Shown here: positions 48,375 to 59,327 of the stretch, in pieces | Layout: the number at the start of each line of letters is the position of its first letter | How positions within the stretch are numbered: position 1 is the stretch's first letter | Assembly: GCA_016617855.1 (NCBI GenBank) | Contig: JAECUM010092839.1 | Location: 186,001-250,000 of the forward strand | Source: Megalonaias nervosa | Lineage: Eukaryota > Mollusca > Bivalvia > Unionida > Unionidae | Length of the DNA stretch: 64,000 bases | Direction: 5' to 3' | The notes under the pieces: generated by a model | Databases searched by the model: none | What the model was told of the DNA's origin: nothing | The model's input: the letters and a program-made list of their open reading frames with translations, nothing else | Position numbers and translations under genes: made by a program

Positions 48375-48609
48375 AGCTTTACTGGTGGTAGACTGGTAGA
48401 ACTTATGGATGGTCTGTCAATTAGCACAAGTTTGTTAATCCAAATCCTCCTAAACTATCTTGAGGATTGTCATGAAACTTTACACACACATTCATCCCAA
48501 GGTCTAGTTGGTTCTAAATGAAAATTTTGATGCATGGACATCCTGTATGGTTGCCACAGCAGCCTTCTTGAAAATCATATCACTACGCCTCCTAAATGGA
48601 TGGTCATAT
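48375..48609 (+). repeat. Periodic dispersed array, locus 3, left part
   Basis: Opens like the other loci (CTCCTAAACTATCTTGAGGA, TCATGAAACTTTACACACAC) and breaks off at GGATGGTCATAT, where the LTR-like element begins. It resumes at 49,538. Confidence 0.75.
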
Positions 48610-49537
48610 GTTATGAGTCTACGCTCTTAAAATAAGTAACAGAAAAGAGTGAAGACAACAAGCTTTGTAAAATTTAACAAATAATTTATTTCCCTAGAAT
48701 ACAAAGTGAAAAATGTGAAAAGAAAAGAACTTATGGTATTGGGAATTAAATCAAAAAATAATCCAAGAATTAAAGAAACAAGTCCTAGTAATAAAAAGTC
48801 CTGAATAAAACTCAGTTCAGATCCTGAAGAGATCCAAAATTGAAGGTGATGATGTTTCTGTTATAGCCTACAAAGTACCGATGTGTCAACAGTTTCTTGT
48901 TGAAATCACAGAAATATTATTCCAGGTTTGAATTCAGTATAAATTCCAATGAATGTCTTTATCCAAGAATTTTGTCAGAGTACTTTTGTATTTCCAGAGA
49001 AAATAATCACTTGAATTCAATAATTTGAAGAAAATAAAAATTCAGCCCAAACTGATCACAACATAATACAACTTAAAGTGCTAGATGTTAAAGCATGACT
49101 GGTAAAATCCTCACAGTCACAAGATAATATAGTTCTCTGCTTGACCTCAGGTCATAATTATCATTTCTAAAAACAACCATTACCTAATGGAAAATAGCCT
49201 TCTAGAATGATCTAATGAGCCTTGTTTAATTACAACACAGTAACCTATAAAATTCACTTAGGAATCTCCAAAACCTGACCCTGATGAACATATTTACGCC
49301 TTCTTGTTTACCTGAATAATAATCTTGATAATAAGCTTATACACATAGAGAATAATGAAGCTATTATTAGTTGTTTACATAAGCGAAATAAAAAAAATTT
49401 AAAAAGTTAATCAGGTCAAGCAGAAATGAACTCAATTTTGGACAAGGTCAAGTCCACCAAACAATGTTACATTACAATAACATGAAATAAAAAAATTTAA
49501 AACTAACAGACAAACAATTAAATTAAATATACATAAC
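48610..49537. mobile_element. Solo-LTR-like repeat, copy 3 (928 bp)
   Basis: Begins GTTATGAGTC and ends ATACATAAC, like copy 1. It is inserted into a unit of the periodic array: the left flank CATAT and right flank TATAT are a possible 5-bp duplication with one mismatch, and the broken array word is rejoined when the element is removed. Confidence 0.75.
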
Positions 49538-51130
49538 TATATATTGATATGAAGTTTTCACTAAAGGTCTTGTATCTAGTTTGTCTTAAATGAGAATGGT
49601 GCTAATGTGACAGCCAATATAGTCGCAATAGCAGTCATCTTTAAAATCTTGTTATCACAGCTTCCTCTAAATGAGAAGTCATATTGTCATGTGGTTTTCA
49701 GCAGAGGACTTCTTATGGTGTCTAGTTGGTTCTAAATGAAGTTGGTTCCAATCTGATGTGCAATATGGCAGTAACAGGGGTCATTTTGAAAATCTTATTA
49801 TTGCTTCTCATGCCAAATGGATAGTCATATCTACATAGAATTTTCACAAAAAGATTTATGTATTTAGTGCTAAATGAAAATGGTACCAATGTGACATCCA
49901 AAATAGCTGCCACAGCAACCATCAATAAAATCTTGCTATCACAGCTCCTTCTGAACAAAAATTCATATTGACATCTGGTTTTCACCAGAAGACTTCTTAC
50001 GATGTCTAGTTCATCCTAAATGAAATTGGTGGTGAACTGATATCCAGTTTGGCTGGCACAGTGGCCATTTTGAAAATCTTGTTACTGCAATTCAGTCTGA
50101 ATCGACTGGCATATCAACATGATGTTTTCACTACAAGACTGTTTTATGATGTCAGAATGGTGTCAAAAATTTGATGTCCAGCAAAACCACCATAGTGACT
50201 ATCTTGAAAAAGTTAACACTACTTTCCTAAAAAAAAATGTCATATCACCATGGGATTTTCACTAAAAGACTTATTATGATGTCTAGCTGATTCTCAATGG
50301 AACTGGTCTGATCTGATTTCCAGTATAGTACCATTTTGAACATTTTGTAATTACCTCTCCTTCTGAATGAAAAGTCCTATTGCCATACGGTTTCACCAGG
50401 ATCAGGAGATTTCTTATGATATCTAGTAGGTCCTAAATGAAAATGGTGATGCTTATACATACAATCTGGCCTCCACAATGGACATCTTGAAACCTTGTAA
50501 TCACTTCTCCTGATTAAAAAGTTACATCAACATGGGGTATTTACTAAAAGACTTCTTATGATGTCTAGTTGGTCCTAAATAAAAATAGTGTTGCTCTGAC
50601 ATCCAATATGGCCACCACATTGACCGGCTTGAAAATCTGGCTATTACTAATTCTGTTGGATGAATGGTGATATCACCATGGTGTTTTCACTGAAGGACTT
50701 CTTATGGTGTCTAGTTGGTCATAAATGAAAATAGTGCCAATCTGGTTTCCAGTATAGCTGCCATAATGGTCATAATTTAGCTATCACTACTTCTTGATGG
50801 CTGGTCATATCGACTTTGTGCTTTGATCAAAAGACTTCTTATGATGTCTAGCTGGTCCTCAGTGGAATTGGTGCCAACATGGCCACCACAGCAACCCACT
50901 TAAAAATCTTTTTGTTATTCCAAAATGAAAAGTCATATGAACATGGAGATTTCATGAGAAGACTTATTATCATGTCTTGCTGGCACAAACTGAAATGGTG
51001 CAAAACAGATATCCAATATGTCCACCACAGCAACTACTTTGAAGATTGTATCTTGTTTCAACACTCAGCAGAAAGAAGAAATTGGCTTATCTTGATTTAC
51101 TGGAAATTATTTTTGGCCATCAGAGCAGTC
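49538..51130 (+). repeat. Periodic dispersed array, locus 3, right part, ~142-nt unit
   Basis: About ten units. The word TCTAGTTGGTCCTAAATGAA and variants recur near 49,573, 49,720, 49,868, 50,010, 50,150, 50,290, 50,430, 50,565, 50,712 and 50,852, each followed by the CATCCAATATGGCCACCA type of core. Short frames on both strands are by-products. Confidence 0.85.
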
Positions 51131-51969
51131 AGTCCCTTTGCTTGAATCTTCTTTCAGAGCCCTTATTTGATTGGATAATATCCGTTAATTGGTCAATAAA
51201 ATCAACTTTTGTATGGATTTAATGCCACAATGCTGGATGACAATTTGGAATAATTATTCTTGACAAATTGGCACATCAACTTAGAATTCTAAATTCTCTT
51301 TATTTAGAAATTGCATGGTGTCATGTTTCAAAGTCAAATGGTATCAAAAAGCATTTTTAGAAATTTTCTTCTGTATAATGTATGCCTCATATGATATAAA
51401 TTTGTAATATTAAACACATTAAAATGTTGACATTAAGACCTTTTCACAGTTTTTTTATGGAAAGTCCACTGAAATCATTTGTCCCTTTGGACGGCAATAT
51501 GTTTATAGATAGAACACAGTCATCCGAATAGTGAAATAAGCAACATGGCTTAAGTGAAAAAGTGGGCAGAGTTTCAAGACTAGATGAAAAAGTGCAGGTT
51601 ATAATAATTTAAAGAAAGGGCAAAAGTCATTGGGAAACTCGGGTTTAATCCATATTAGAATGAAAATCAGAAGTTTTGGAGGACTATGAAAGCAACATAT
51701 TCAGAGAAAGAAAACGTCACATTGAGCTATTTGCAAATGTTTCCAGGATATGGTTTGAAAGAACATAGGTGTAAATGGTCACTTGTAATATAAATTTAGT
51801 GAGAGATATATAAATGTATGTTCATATAATTTATATAAAATATTTATACCTGACGAAGAAATAAAAATACATTCATGGATAGGAATGGGTGTTTCATCCT
51901 ATCCCTCACTTAAAAGACCACCTTTCATATTAGACCCCTTTTGAATCATCCTTTAAGTGGTCTCTAGAC
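51131..51969. other. Intronic AT-rich DNA, nothing recognised
   Basis: No repeat or exon supported. Confidence 0.4.
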
Positions 51970-52134
51970 CAAGGGTCTCAAACATGCAGCCTGTGGGCCA
52001 CATGCTGCCCACCAAGCTGTATCCTGTGGCCGCAAAATGATTAACATCATAAGGTGTCATGAGAGATTGCAAAGGTGGTGCGGCCCTTGGGCCATTGAAA
52101 ATGCCCTCAGGGTGGTTTGAGTTTGATGCTCCTG
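51970..52134. mobile_element. hAT-type non-autonomous DNA transposon (165 bp)
   Basis: Terminal inverted repeats CAAGGGTCTCAAACATGC and, on the other strand, CAGGAGCATCAAACTCAAAC. The element is flanked by CTCTAGAC (51,962-51,969) and CTCTAGAT (52,135-52,142), an 8-bp duplication with one mismatch that fits the hAT target pattern nTnnnnAn. The interior is rich in GGCC and has no coding sequence; the 83-aa frame across it is not a gene. Confidence 0.85.
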
Positions 52135-52142
52135 CTCTAGAT

Positions 52143-52822
52143 AGAGAACTAATTGTACCATATTTGAAGCTGAAGGAGGTCATTTCCTGTTCAGCCTCAG
52201 CCATGGATCCAGACCTATGAATTGGCTAATGGGGTTCAAAGAGGAGTGAGTAAAATTAGTATTCAAATGAATAAGAAAAGCAGAAAGTCTAGCCTAGCTG
52301 GTTCTGACATTATAGTCTTGTGATGCTGTGAGTTGAATTATTTTCATGTATATCATTTTTCCTGGTTTTTGCAAAATAGCATTTTTGTGTCTTTGAAGTC
52401 ATTGATTAGGGAAAAAGTCCTGTTGTTTACATACAAGTATCGTTGTTTATTGTGTCTTTAGATTTATGGTTTGTAGCAACCACAAAGTCATTGACAATTA
52501 CTACCCACAAGAAAACCCAAAAGCAATGAATTCATAGTTTATGTTTCCCTTTCATGCTACTGGTATATTATTAGTGCAGAAGTAAAAATCTTATTGCCGT
52601 GACAACCTTTTGGAGACAAAATAAATTAAAATGTTATTGTTTACAGTAATTCTACAATGAAATAAGTAAAGTTTATTCAGTATCAGTAAATTACTTGGAA
52701 CAAAATTCTTTAAGTTTCTTTTTAATGATTCCTTTCACATTAATTCTCCACATGTTGGTACCTGTGTGTCAGCTTGCATTTTTTCAGTCAAATATTTATC
52801 TTCTCTTCTTTTTTCTTTTTAG
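52143..52822 (+). other. End of the intron before the second exon
   Basis: AT-rich, closing in a long pyrimidine tract (52,797-52,820) suited to a strong 3' splice site. Confidence 0.5.
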
Positions 52823-52914
52823 CAGGAATACGTCTTCAGCACCACAACGAAGGACAAAGTCTCCGACTAAAAACAATGAAGATGACCCTAGTGCCAATTT
52901 CAAGAGAATAAACA
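52823..52914 (+). CDS. Second exon of the unidentified gene, with tandem acceptor
   Basis: A pyrimidine tract ends in TTTTTAGCAG, then coding sequence up to a consensus GTAAGT donor. Joined to the two leftover bases of the previous exon, the frame stays open and reads SRNTSSAPQRRTKSPTKNNE then DDPSANFKRIN. Using the second AG (start 52,826) removes one serine and keeps the frame. The peptide is basic, serine/threonine-rich and probably disordered, with possible proline-directed phosphosites (SP in TKSPTK). It ends after one base of the next codon. The splice-phase match with the 47,904 exon is the main evidence that both belong to one gene. Confidence 0.7.
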
Positions 52915-53418
52915 GTAAGTTTATTCCCCAGTACATGTACAGTAGTAGATCTGGTCTTGGTTTTACCAACATAGCTTACATATGTTGAGAGTTATTTAAT
53001 TTAGCAATATATTTTATTGAGAGTTACATTCAACTTTGAATTGATCCACCAGTTTCTTGAGATTTAAATTTTAAGAAATACTTATCAAATTTTGATCTTA
53101 TTTAAAAATTCTAAATTTTTTTCACAATAATTAACTCAGAGGCATGCAGATTAACTGCTGTTGGATAATGATCCATGATACACTTGTCCCCTGGGTTATA
53201 AATGTTCTTTGATTAAAAACATCAGTTTCAATTTTACCGTTGATAGTAAGATTCCATAGGCTATATAGTGAACATTTTTCTTTGTTTCTTTCATAATGTA
53301 TTTGGAGAAAGACAGGTCTAAAATCTACCTTATGCCCAAAACTACTTAATTTTTTTTCATCAGTTTACATTCAATTTACACATAAATAAAGGGTCTTCTC
53401 TATGTGTTGGCATTGTAG
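52915..53418 (+). other. 504-bp intron
   Basis: Lies between GTAAGT and a CATTGTAG acceptor. No other feature. Confidence 0.45.
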
Positions 53419-53439
53419 AGCTTGAGAAAATAAAGAATG
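53419..53439 (+). CDS. Putative 21-nt microexon
   Basis: Flanked by TGTGTTGGCATTGTAG and a consensus GTAAGTGCG donor. Taking the one base left by the 52,823-52,914 exon, it encodes KLEKIKN and again leaves one base, so it can be included or skipped without shifting the frame. Joined to the preceding FKRIN it prolongs a basic, helix-prone stretch. Frame-neutral microexons of this size are typical of neuronal alternative splicing in animals. The upstream pyrimidine tract is moderate, so the call needs transcript support. Confidence 0.5.
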
Positions 53440-54084
53440 GTAAGTGCGTAGCTACATTGTGGGTTCATGTGTATCTTTTCTTTATAATGGCTATTCTTTT
53501 ATATGCTTTGGAGAAAGTACTGCATTTTTCATATATAAAGTTTGGTTCGCCTGTTGTGCATTGCAAGAATCTAGGCTCAGAGTCATAGTTCTGTTACCTT
53601 CAGTTATTCAGAATTTTTCCCAAGATTACCTCTATTGCAAATGTAAAATGTACATGTCATCTACATATTTTGTCCCTGAGGATTGTGCAGAAAATCTGGG
53701 TAGTAAGTGATCCCACATCTCAGTTCATGCATGCACAATTGCATGCATATATGTGCATTCAATTGTACAACTTTTTAAGCATTAGATATGGAAACATCAA
53801 ACCAGTAGGATATGAAAGAAAATGTATACATTTGTAGAATGATCCAATGTGATGGTGATTGGTTGTTTGGAAATGTGTTTACAAAAGAGGTGTTAGAAAA
53901 ATGAAAATGAGTAAATGGATACAGAAGCATCCATTTGCTGCAATGCAGGTTTATATTTATTCCTTCATACTTTTTGCAAACAGTGGGGGACATGTTATCA
54001 ATATTTCTATCCATCTGTGTTATCTGGCTTTTGTTTTCACACAAACTTTTAAGCCATTTGAGATTAAGGATTTAAATGTAGTGT
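53440..54084. other. AT-rich intronic stretch
   Basis: Frames of 76-89 codons on both strands overlap here without motifs or splice context. No further exon found. Confidence 0.4.
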
Positions 54085-55100
54085 ACTAATACATCATCAT
54101 TTGAAGGTGTGTTGTGTCAACATTGAGACTCCTTGTTTAGGGTCAAGGTCGTGGCTAAGTAGAGGTTTTTAATCACATTTTCCTTTCATTCTTTAACTTT
54201 CAAGCTATTTGAGACTTAGAAATAAACTTTGTATAGATATACACCATCATTAGCAGGTCTGTCACATACCATATCTGGAGATCTTTGTTTTCAAGGTCAA
54301 AGTCACATCATAATACTTTCAGTTTTCTATCACACTTTTTTTCTGCTCTCTAACATTCCAGTCATATGGGATTAATGGATGAAATATATGCTTATACATC
54401 ATCATGAGAAGGTGTATCATGAACAACTTTTGTATATCTATCTTCAAGGTCAAGGTCAAATATCAGTATTTCCATCACTCTTTTCATTCCACTCTTTAAC
54501 TTTCGAGCTGTTTCAGATTAAGGGATGAATTGGATATAAATTTTACAACATCATTAGAAGGTGTGTTGCATACCACATTGAAGCTTTTTGAATTTTAAGG
54601 TCAAGGTAATGGTTTAATATCTTGTATTTTCCATTACATTTTCCATTACATTTTCCATTCCACTCTGAATTTCAGAGCTGTGAGATAAGGGATAAAGATG
54701 GCGTAGTTATAACTCATAATTAGAAGTTTTTTTGTATATCATTTTGGGGGTCTTATATTTGAGATCAATGACAAATGTCAATAATTTAAGTTTTTTTTCA
54801 CATTTTTCTTTCCACTTTATAAATTTAGAACACTTTCAGCTTTTGGGATAAAACGTGGTATACTTATATACATATATTATCCAGAAATGTTACCAAGTGT
54901 TCCTTGTACCAGATGAGGGGTCCTATCTTCAAGGTCTGAGTCATCGGTCAGTATTTTTTAAAAAGTTTTCCATCCCACTTTCTTTTCCTATCAATAACTT
55001 GGGAGCCTTTTGATATTAAGAGGTGAAACTTGGTATAATTTAACATCATTATTACTGGTTACTCCATATACCACATTGGGGGAAAGTTAGTTTCCTCTTA
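54085..55100 (+). repeat. Diverged tandem array, ~150-170-nt unit, six copies
   Basis: The word AGGTCAAGGTCA and variants recurs near 54,141, 54,295, 54,448, 54,599, 54,763 and 54,932. Units also share TTTCCACTCTTTAACTTTC, GAGCTATTTGAGATTAAGG and ATCATTAGAAGGTGTGTTG. An inverted piece of the same family is at 63,880-64,000. Confidence 0.8.
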
Positions 55101-55599
55101 CATGGCAGCCATTTAATTTTCAGGAAGTAATAATAAATTAAAATAAATGATAATTCAAAATCTTGTTCTTATTTCATACATACATTTACTACATATACTT
55201 GTACAGTATGTTGTAGGGTTATGCATTAAGCTCACAACAGTCTGTGTTGATTCTCAGTCATGTACTGTACAGGAACACCAGGATTGTCCTCATATATGTT
55301 GTTTATTAAAATTGTTTTCAGTTTGGTAAATAGGAATGTTGTTTATCATTATTACCACCATATAGAGACAGGTAAGTCTTTCTTTTGGTATGAAGTATAT
55401 GACCAGTTTCTGCCCTGGTTAGACACCTGAACTCATTTCCACACCTTTACCTAGTATAAATTAAAGAAATAATAAATAAAACAATTAACTTTCAAGTTGA
55501 AGATATTGCAAGGAAAAGACTTAAAAAACTGAGAAATAAATTATTTTTATTGTAATAAAATTTATTTGAAAGTGATTCAATTCATTTATGGTTTTAATA
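55101..55599. other. AT-rich spacer before DIRS-B
   Basis: Nothing recognised. Confidence 0.4.
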
Positions 55600-55607
55600 T
55601 TTTAAAG

Positions 55608-55712
55608 TGAGTATATCCTCCCACACTGGAGAATTGTCATTACGACATGGTCTGCTTATGCGTCTCTTATACCCATGCCCAGAACAGTCATCTTTTTCAA
55701 GGATGCCATGTT
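55608..55712 (+). repeat. DIRS-B left inverted terminal repeat
   Basis: Reads GAGTATATCCTCCCACACTG, GAGAATTGTCATTACGACAT and ACAGTCATCTTTTTCAAGG; the inverse is at 62,236-62,335. It also resembles the DIRS-A left repeat at the GGAGAATTGTCA core. The outermost part seems lost. Confidence 0.8.
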
Positions 55713-56219
55713 AATGGACATGTGTCATTGATTGTGAACAAAGAACAATTGCTCATTGCAAATGTTTTACCAGCTTGCAGTCTTCCCTTCAACAATATTA
55801 TATCTCAGTATTATTGTTTCCCATTCCATATTATTTTTATATGCCAGTAACCCCTGCCACCATTTCGAATACAGTTCTTTAAGGGACCTCTCTACCATGC
55901 TGTATCCCACTCTTTATGTGTTAGGGTACACCTATGTTCTTATCAATATGCAACTGGTTATGGTTAAAGTCTGTTCTGTTATGAAATAATGTAGCAGAGG
56001 CCCCAACCCATCGTAGCAGGAATTCATATTCCTTTCTTTAAATAACTGACTAAACATCAGTTCGGTGGGGTTTTTCTCACCATTGTATATTAATAATTGT
56101 TTGTAACACTTGCACCACATTATTATTGTCTTTGTCTTTGTTGTGCCGACTAAGGAAGTGGATCAGATCAGTATTCCCATCTTTCCTATTATTCCAATGA
56201 ATCTTTGCAGGATTTAGGG

Positions 56220-57275
56220 CCCAGCCATTTTCCTGTTCAAAGTGCATTAGGAGATGATGATGCCCTATCCATCCTCATCAACTCCAGCTTAATTGGCACC
56301 CCCATCAGGTCCACCAATTCCTCTCATTTTGATGAAAAGGATAAGAATTGATACTTTGATAAGGCAGTAAATGGACTTGTGCATGAATCAGGTTCACCAG
56401 TTCCTCTCATTTGGATGAAAAGGAGGAGATCTGATACTTTGATAAGGCAGTAAATGGACTTGTGCATGAAACTATTTGGTGCACAGTCTAAGGAGATCCT
56501 TTCCATTTTGGGAAAGATTGCATGGGCTCAAACACAACCAGACCTCCAACTTTTTCCTCATTCATCAATCATTGGGGAAATCTCCAAGAGATTCACTACA
56601 GGCCAAAACATAACTTTGCAATGTAGATGGTGATCCATTCATCCCTCTATGTTGAGACCTATGGTTTCAGATTCAAGTTATCAGGTACATTCCCCAAAGT
56701 GGCCTATCTAAACCACCCCTGTTGGATGCAGGTTCATCCCAAGTGGGTATCTAAACTGGAGCCTGGGCACACCTTCACATAAAGACAATTTAATCTTTTG
56801 AATAGAGAGCCTGGTTATTAGTCACCATAGCTTCTCATGCTGACCTCTTCTCAGCTACTTCGTTAAGTATGCTGAAGGGGGCCTCAGTGAATCCAGCAAC
56901 ATTATAATGCATGCTGGAAGCTGTGGCCATGATGTTCCAGCATGCACTTTCAGTCTCAATGACATTATTAGCAGAAGTTCCTAACACCCACTGTCATGTT
57001 GCATTGGACTCTTGATTGGCCTAACCATAGTAAAGACCTTCTAAGGGCTGTTCCGTTGGCAGCCAATCCCCTCTTTAGAGGACTCATTCTTACTGTGTCT
57101 TCCCAGGATCTGAACGATCATCAACATAGATCCTTCAGAACTGCTCTTTGCTCATCGCAGCCAGAAAGCATAGTAATGCAGATCTCTCACGGGCGATCCA
57201 CAAAGTTTTTCAAACAGATGCAGCCTCAGTCCAATCTGCAGCCTCAAATGATACCTCTTCCTCAACAATGAGGTT
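56220..57275 (+). pseudogene. DIRS-B ORF1 (Gag-like), heavily broken
   Basis: Homologous to 19,700-20,515 of DIRS-A at the DNA level (for example ATAGCTTCTCATGCTGACCTCTTCT at 56,825 against the same words at 20,228; CCAAGTGGGTATC at 56,738). It carries a local duplication near 56,310-56,470: the GGATAAGAATTGATACTTTG and GGAGATCTGATACTTTGATA segments with CAGTAAATGGACTTGTGCAT occur twice. No long frame remains. Confidence 0.65.
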
Positions 57276-57459
57276 CATGGCATGCTCACCAAAAAGCCCC
57301 AGAAAGGAAGTTTTCTAACCCTCCATCCTTTTCTTTCCTGAGGAGGGTGGGTGGATAGCCCTAGGGACTCACACCCTCTCCTGCCATGCATCCCTCTTCT
57401 AAACATCCCCTTAGATGCTTATCAAGTCCTCTTTTCAGAGGTTTAGTCAAGCATCTTGG

Positions 57460-58085
57460 AAGATGGGTGGGTCCTTTCCATTGTGAGCAAGGGTCACTGA
57501 CAACCCCCTCTGTCAAGACCCCCCCCAACGTTCTTTTATGAATCCAATCTGGTGAAATTAAGAGGTGCACACCCTTTTGCAGAAAGGGGCAGCCAAGAGG
57601 ATCCTGAATGATTAGTCTCCCACAGTCTACTTCCGAATCTTCCTGGTCACCAAGAAAAGGCAGAAAGTTTCATTTCATAATTAATCACTCTCTTTAAACT
57701 GGTTTCTGCAGATTATGCAGCCTTCAGTGACCCAGGATGCTATTTGCACGTCCCGATCTTTTTTTTCACATAACAAATGCCTCAGATTTTGCTTGGACCA
57801 GACATTTTTCTGTTGTGGGTTCTGCCATTCAGAATCGCTTCCATAACCACATGCTGATCTATGATGTTCAGGTTCAGTCCCTCAATCAGGATCTGTTCCA
57901 TTGCTGGTCAAAGATAATTCGGTTGGGTCTTGAGAAGTCAGAGCTGAGTCCATCTTAGGACTTCATTTACTTGGGGATGATCTTCCTTATGAACCAGAAC
58001 TTGGTCTGGATCCTGGCAGAAACAGAGGTGCAACAAGCAAAACCATCATAGTCAAACTCACCTTTACCTATCTCTGTTGGGAACC
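57460..58085 (+). pseudogene. DIRS-B reverse transcriptase, internal deletion
   Basis: Recognisable blocks: VYFRIFLVTKK near 57,625; a piece ending in CLRFCLDQTFF (57,775-57,805); then directly MLIYDVQVQSLNQDLFHCWS at 57,850 and LGLEKSEL near 57,925. In DIRS-A the stretch before HVQSL contains YFDDWLI; here the FDD catalytic residues are gone. It therefore could not reverse transcribe even if the frames were open. Confidence 0.7.
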
Positions 58086-58219
58086 TCGAACATTGCTACC
58101 GATCTGGTTCCCTTAGCATGTCTTCATATGCGCCCACTACAATTCCTCCTTCTCACATGGTGGAAACACACACAGATTCTCTATCAGCTCTGATTCTACT
58201 TGGACCAGAGTTTCATCAC

Positions 58220-58796
58220 CATTTGTGCTGGGAGATGAATTGGGACAGATTTCTGAATGGGGTGCTCATTTAGAGCTGGAGGGCATATTTTTCCAAAGTG
58301 ATTGGACTTAGGGTGAATCATTCCTCAGCATCAGCAATCTAGAAATGAAAGTTGTGTATTGAGCTTTGCAACAGTGCATTGACTAAGTGATGGGTCAGTG
58401 TGTCATTGTTACCTCCAACAACACATATATCTTAGTGGATCGTCGATGTCGAAGAGGCACACATGCCCCATTTCTTTGCATGCAGATCTAGAACCTCTTG
58501 CAATGGGCAACTCAGAGAACATCCTCAGAGTTTCCCTCATTCTTGAGAAGAACATACCAGCTCGTAGTCTGTGCAGGAGAGTCACAACAGTCCTCATGGT
58601 ATGGTCTCTTAACCGCTGCATAACAAAGTCCCTTTTCACACTGTGGGGAAAGACTCTGGTGGACTGGTTGGTGACCAGACACAACAATGGACTTCCCTTT
58701 TATATTTCTAAAGTCCTAGATCAGAGATCATTGGCAGTGGACATGTTCATCTTCCGGTGGGATCATCTGTTCATGTATGCCTTCCCACCATTCTGA
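58220..58796 (+). pseudogene. DIRS-B RNase H domain, nearly intact frame
   Basis: The plus frame 58,398-58,796 reads RRVTTVLMVWSLNRCITKSL, FTLWGKTLVDWLVTRHNNGL, PFYISKVLDQRSLAVDMFIF and RWDHLFMYAFPPF. The order V-D-x-x-x-T-R-x-N, A-V-D and Y-A-F-P-P is a conserved signature at the end of DIRS RNase H. The beginning (GAHLELEG, LSISNLEMKVV) lies in other frames at about 58,260-58,360. The domain would remove RNA from the RNA-DNA hybrid. Confidence 0.75.
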
Positions 58797-58869
58797 CTGC
58801 TACCTGAAGTTCTGCAGAATGTCAGAACTTCCACTGCTCATATAATTCATGTAGTCCCACTGTGGCCTC

Positions 58870-59327
58870 TACAGTCATGATTCAGACCTCTTGATCAATC
58901 AACCAAAGTCTCTACCAAACAGAAGGGATCTTCAGTCACAACACAGGGGCTCCATCTTACACAATAGCCCACACATTCCTCACCTTCACACTTGACTCAT
59001 CTCAGGTGATCTATCCGCTGGAACAACTTTTTGGGCTGGGTTGCCAAGATGAATCATTCAGGCCAGGAGGCCTGTACATCCAAGGTCAATGATGCCAGAT
59101 GGAGACTCTTATGTGATTGGTGCCATTTCCAACACTCTTAAATTCTCTCAGGGCATGGCAATTGGTTTGGATTCACACCTTGCTGATCTCATTATTATGA
59201 GCTGCATAGTCCTGTTTCCCACTCTCTTATGCCGAGATGGAATCTATTTTGTATTTTAGGGGTCTTTAACCAAAACCCCTTTGAACCATTGAGTAGGGTT
59301 TCCTTTTAGGACCTTACACTGAAGACT
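58870..59327 (+). pseudogene. DIRS-B tyrosine recombinase, N-terminal half
   Basis: Follows RNase H. Broken frames give MPDGDSYVIGAISNTL-type text (a damaged block of the A-R-W-R-L-F kind) near 59,090, ESILYFRGL near 59,238 and a TEDSG/LKTQGS junction at 59,315. The LTLKT block should be followed by LLILAS, and that continuation is found at 61,343, beyond the inserted transposon. Confidence 0.6.
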
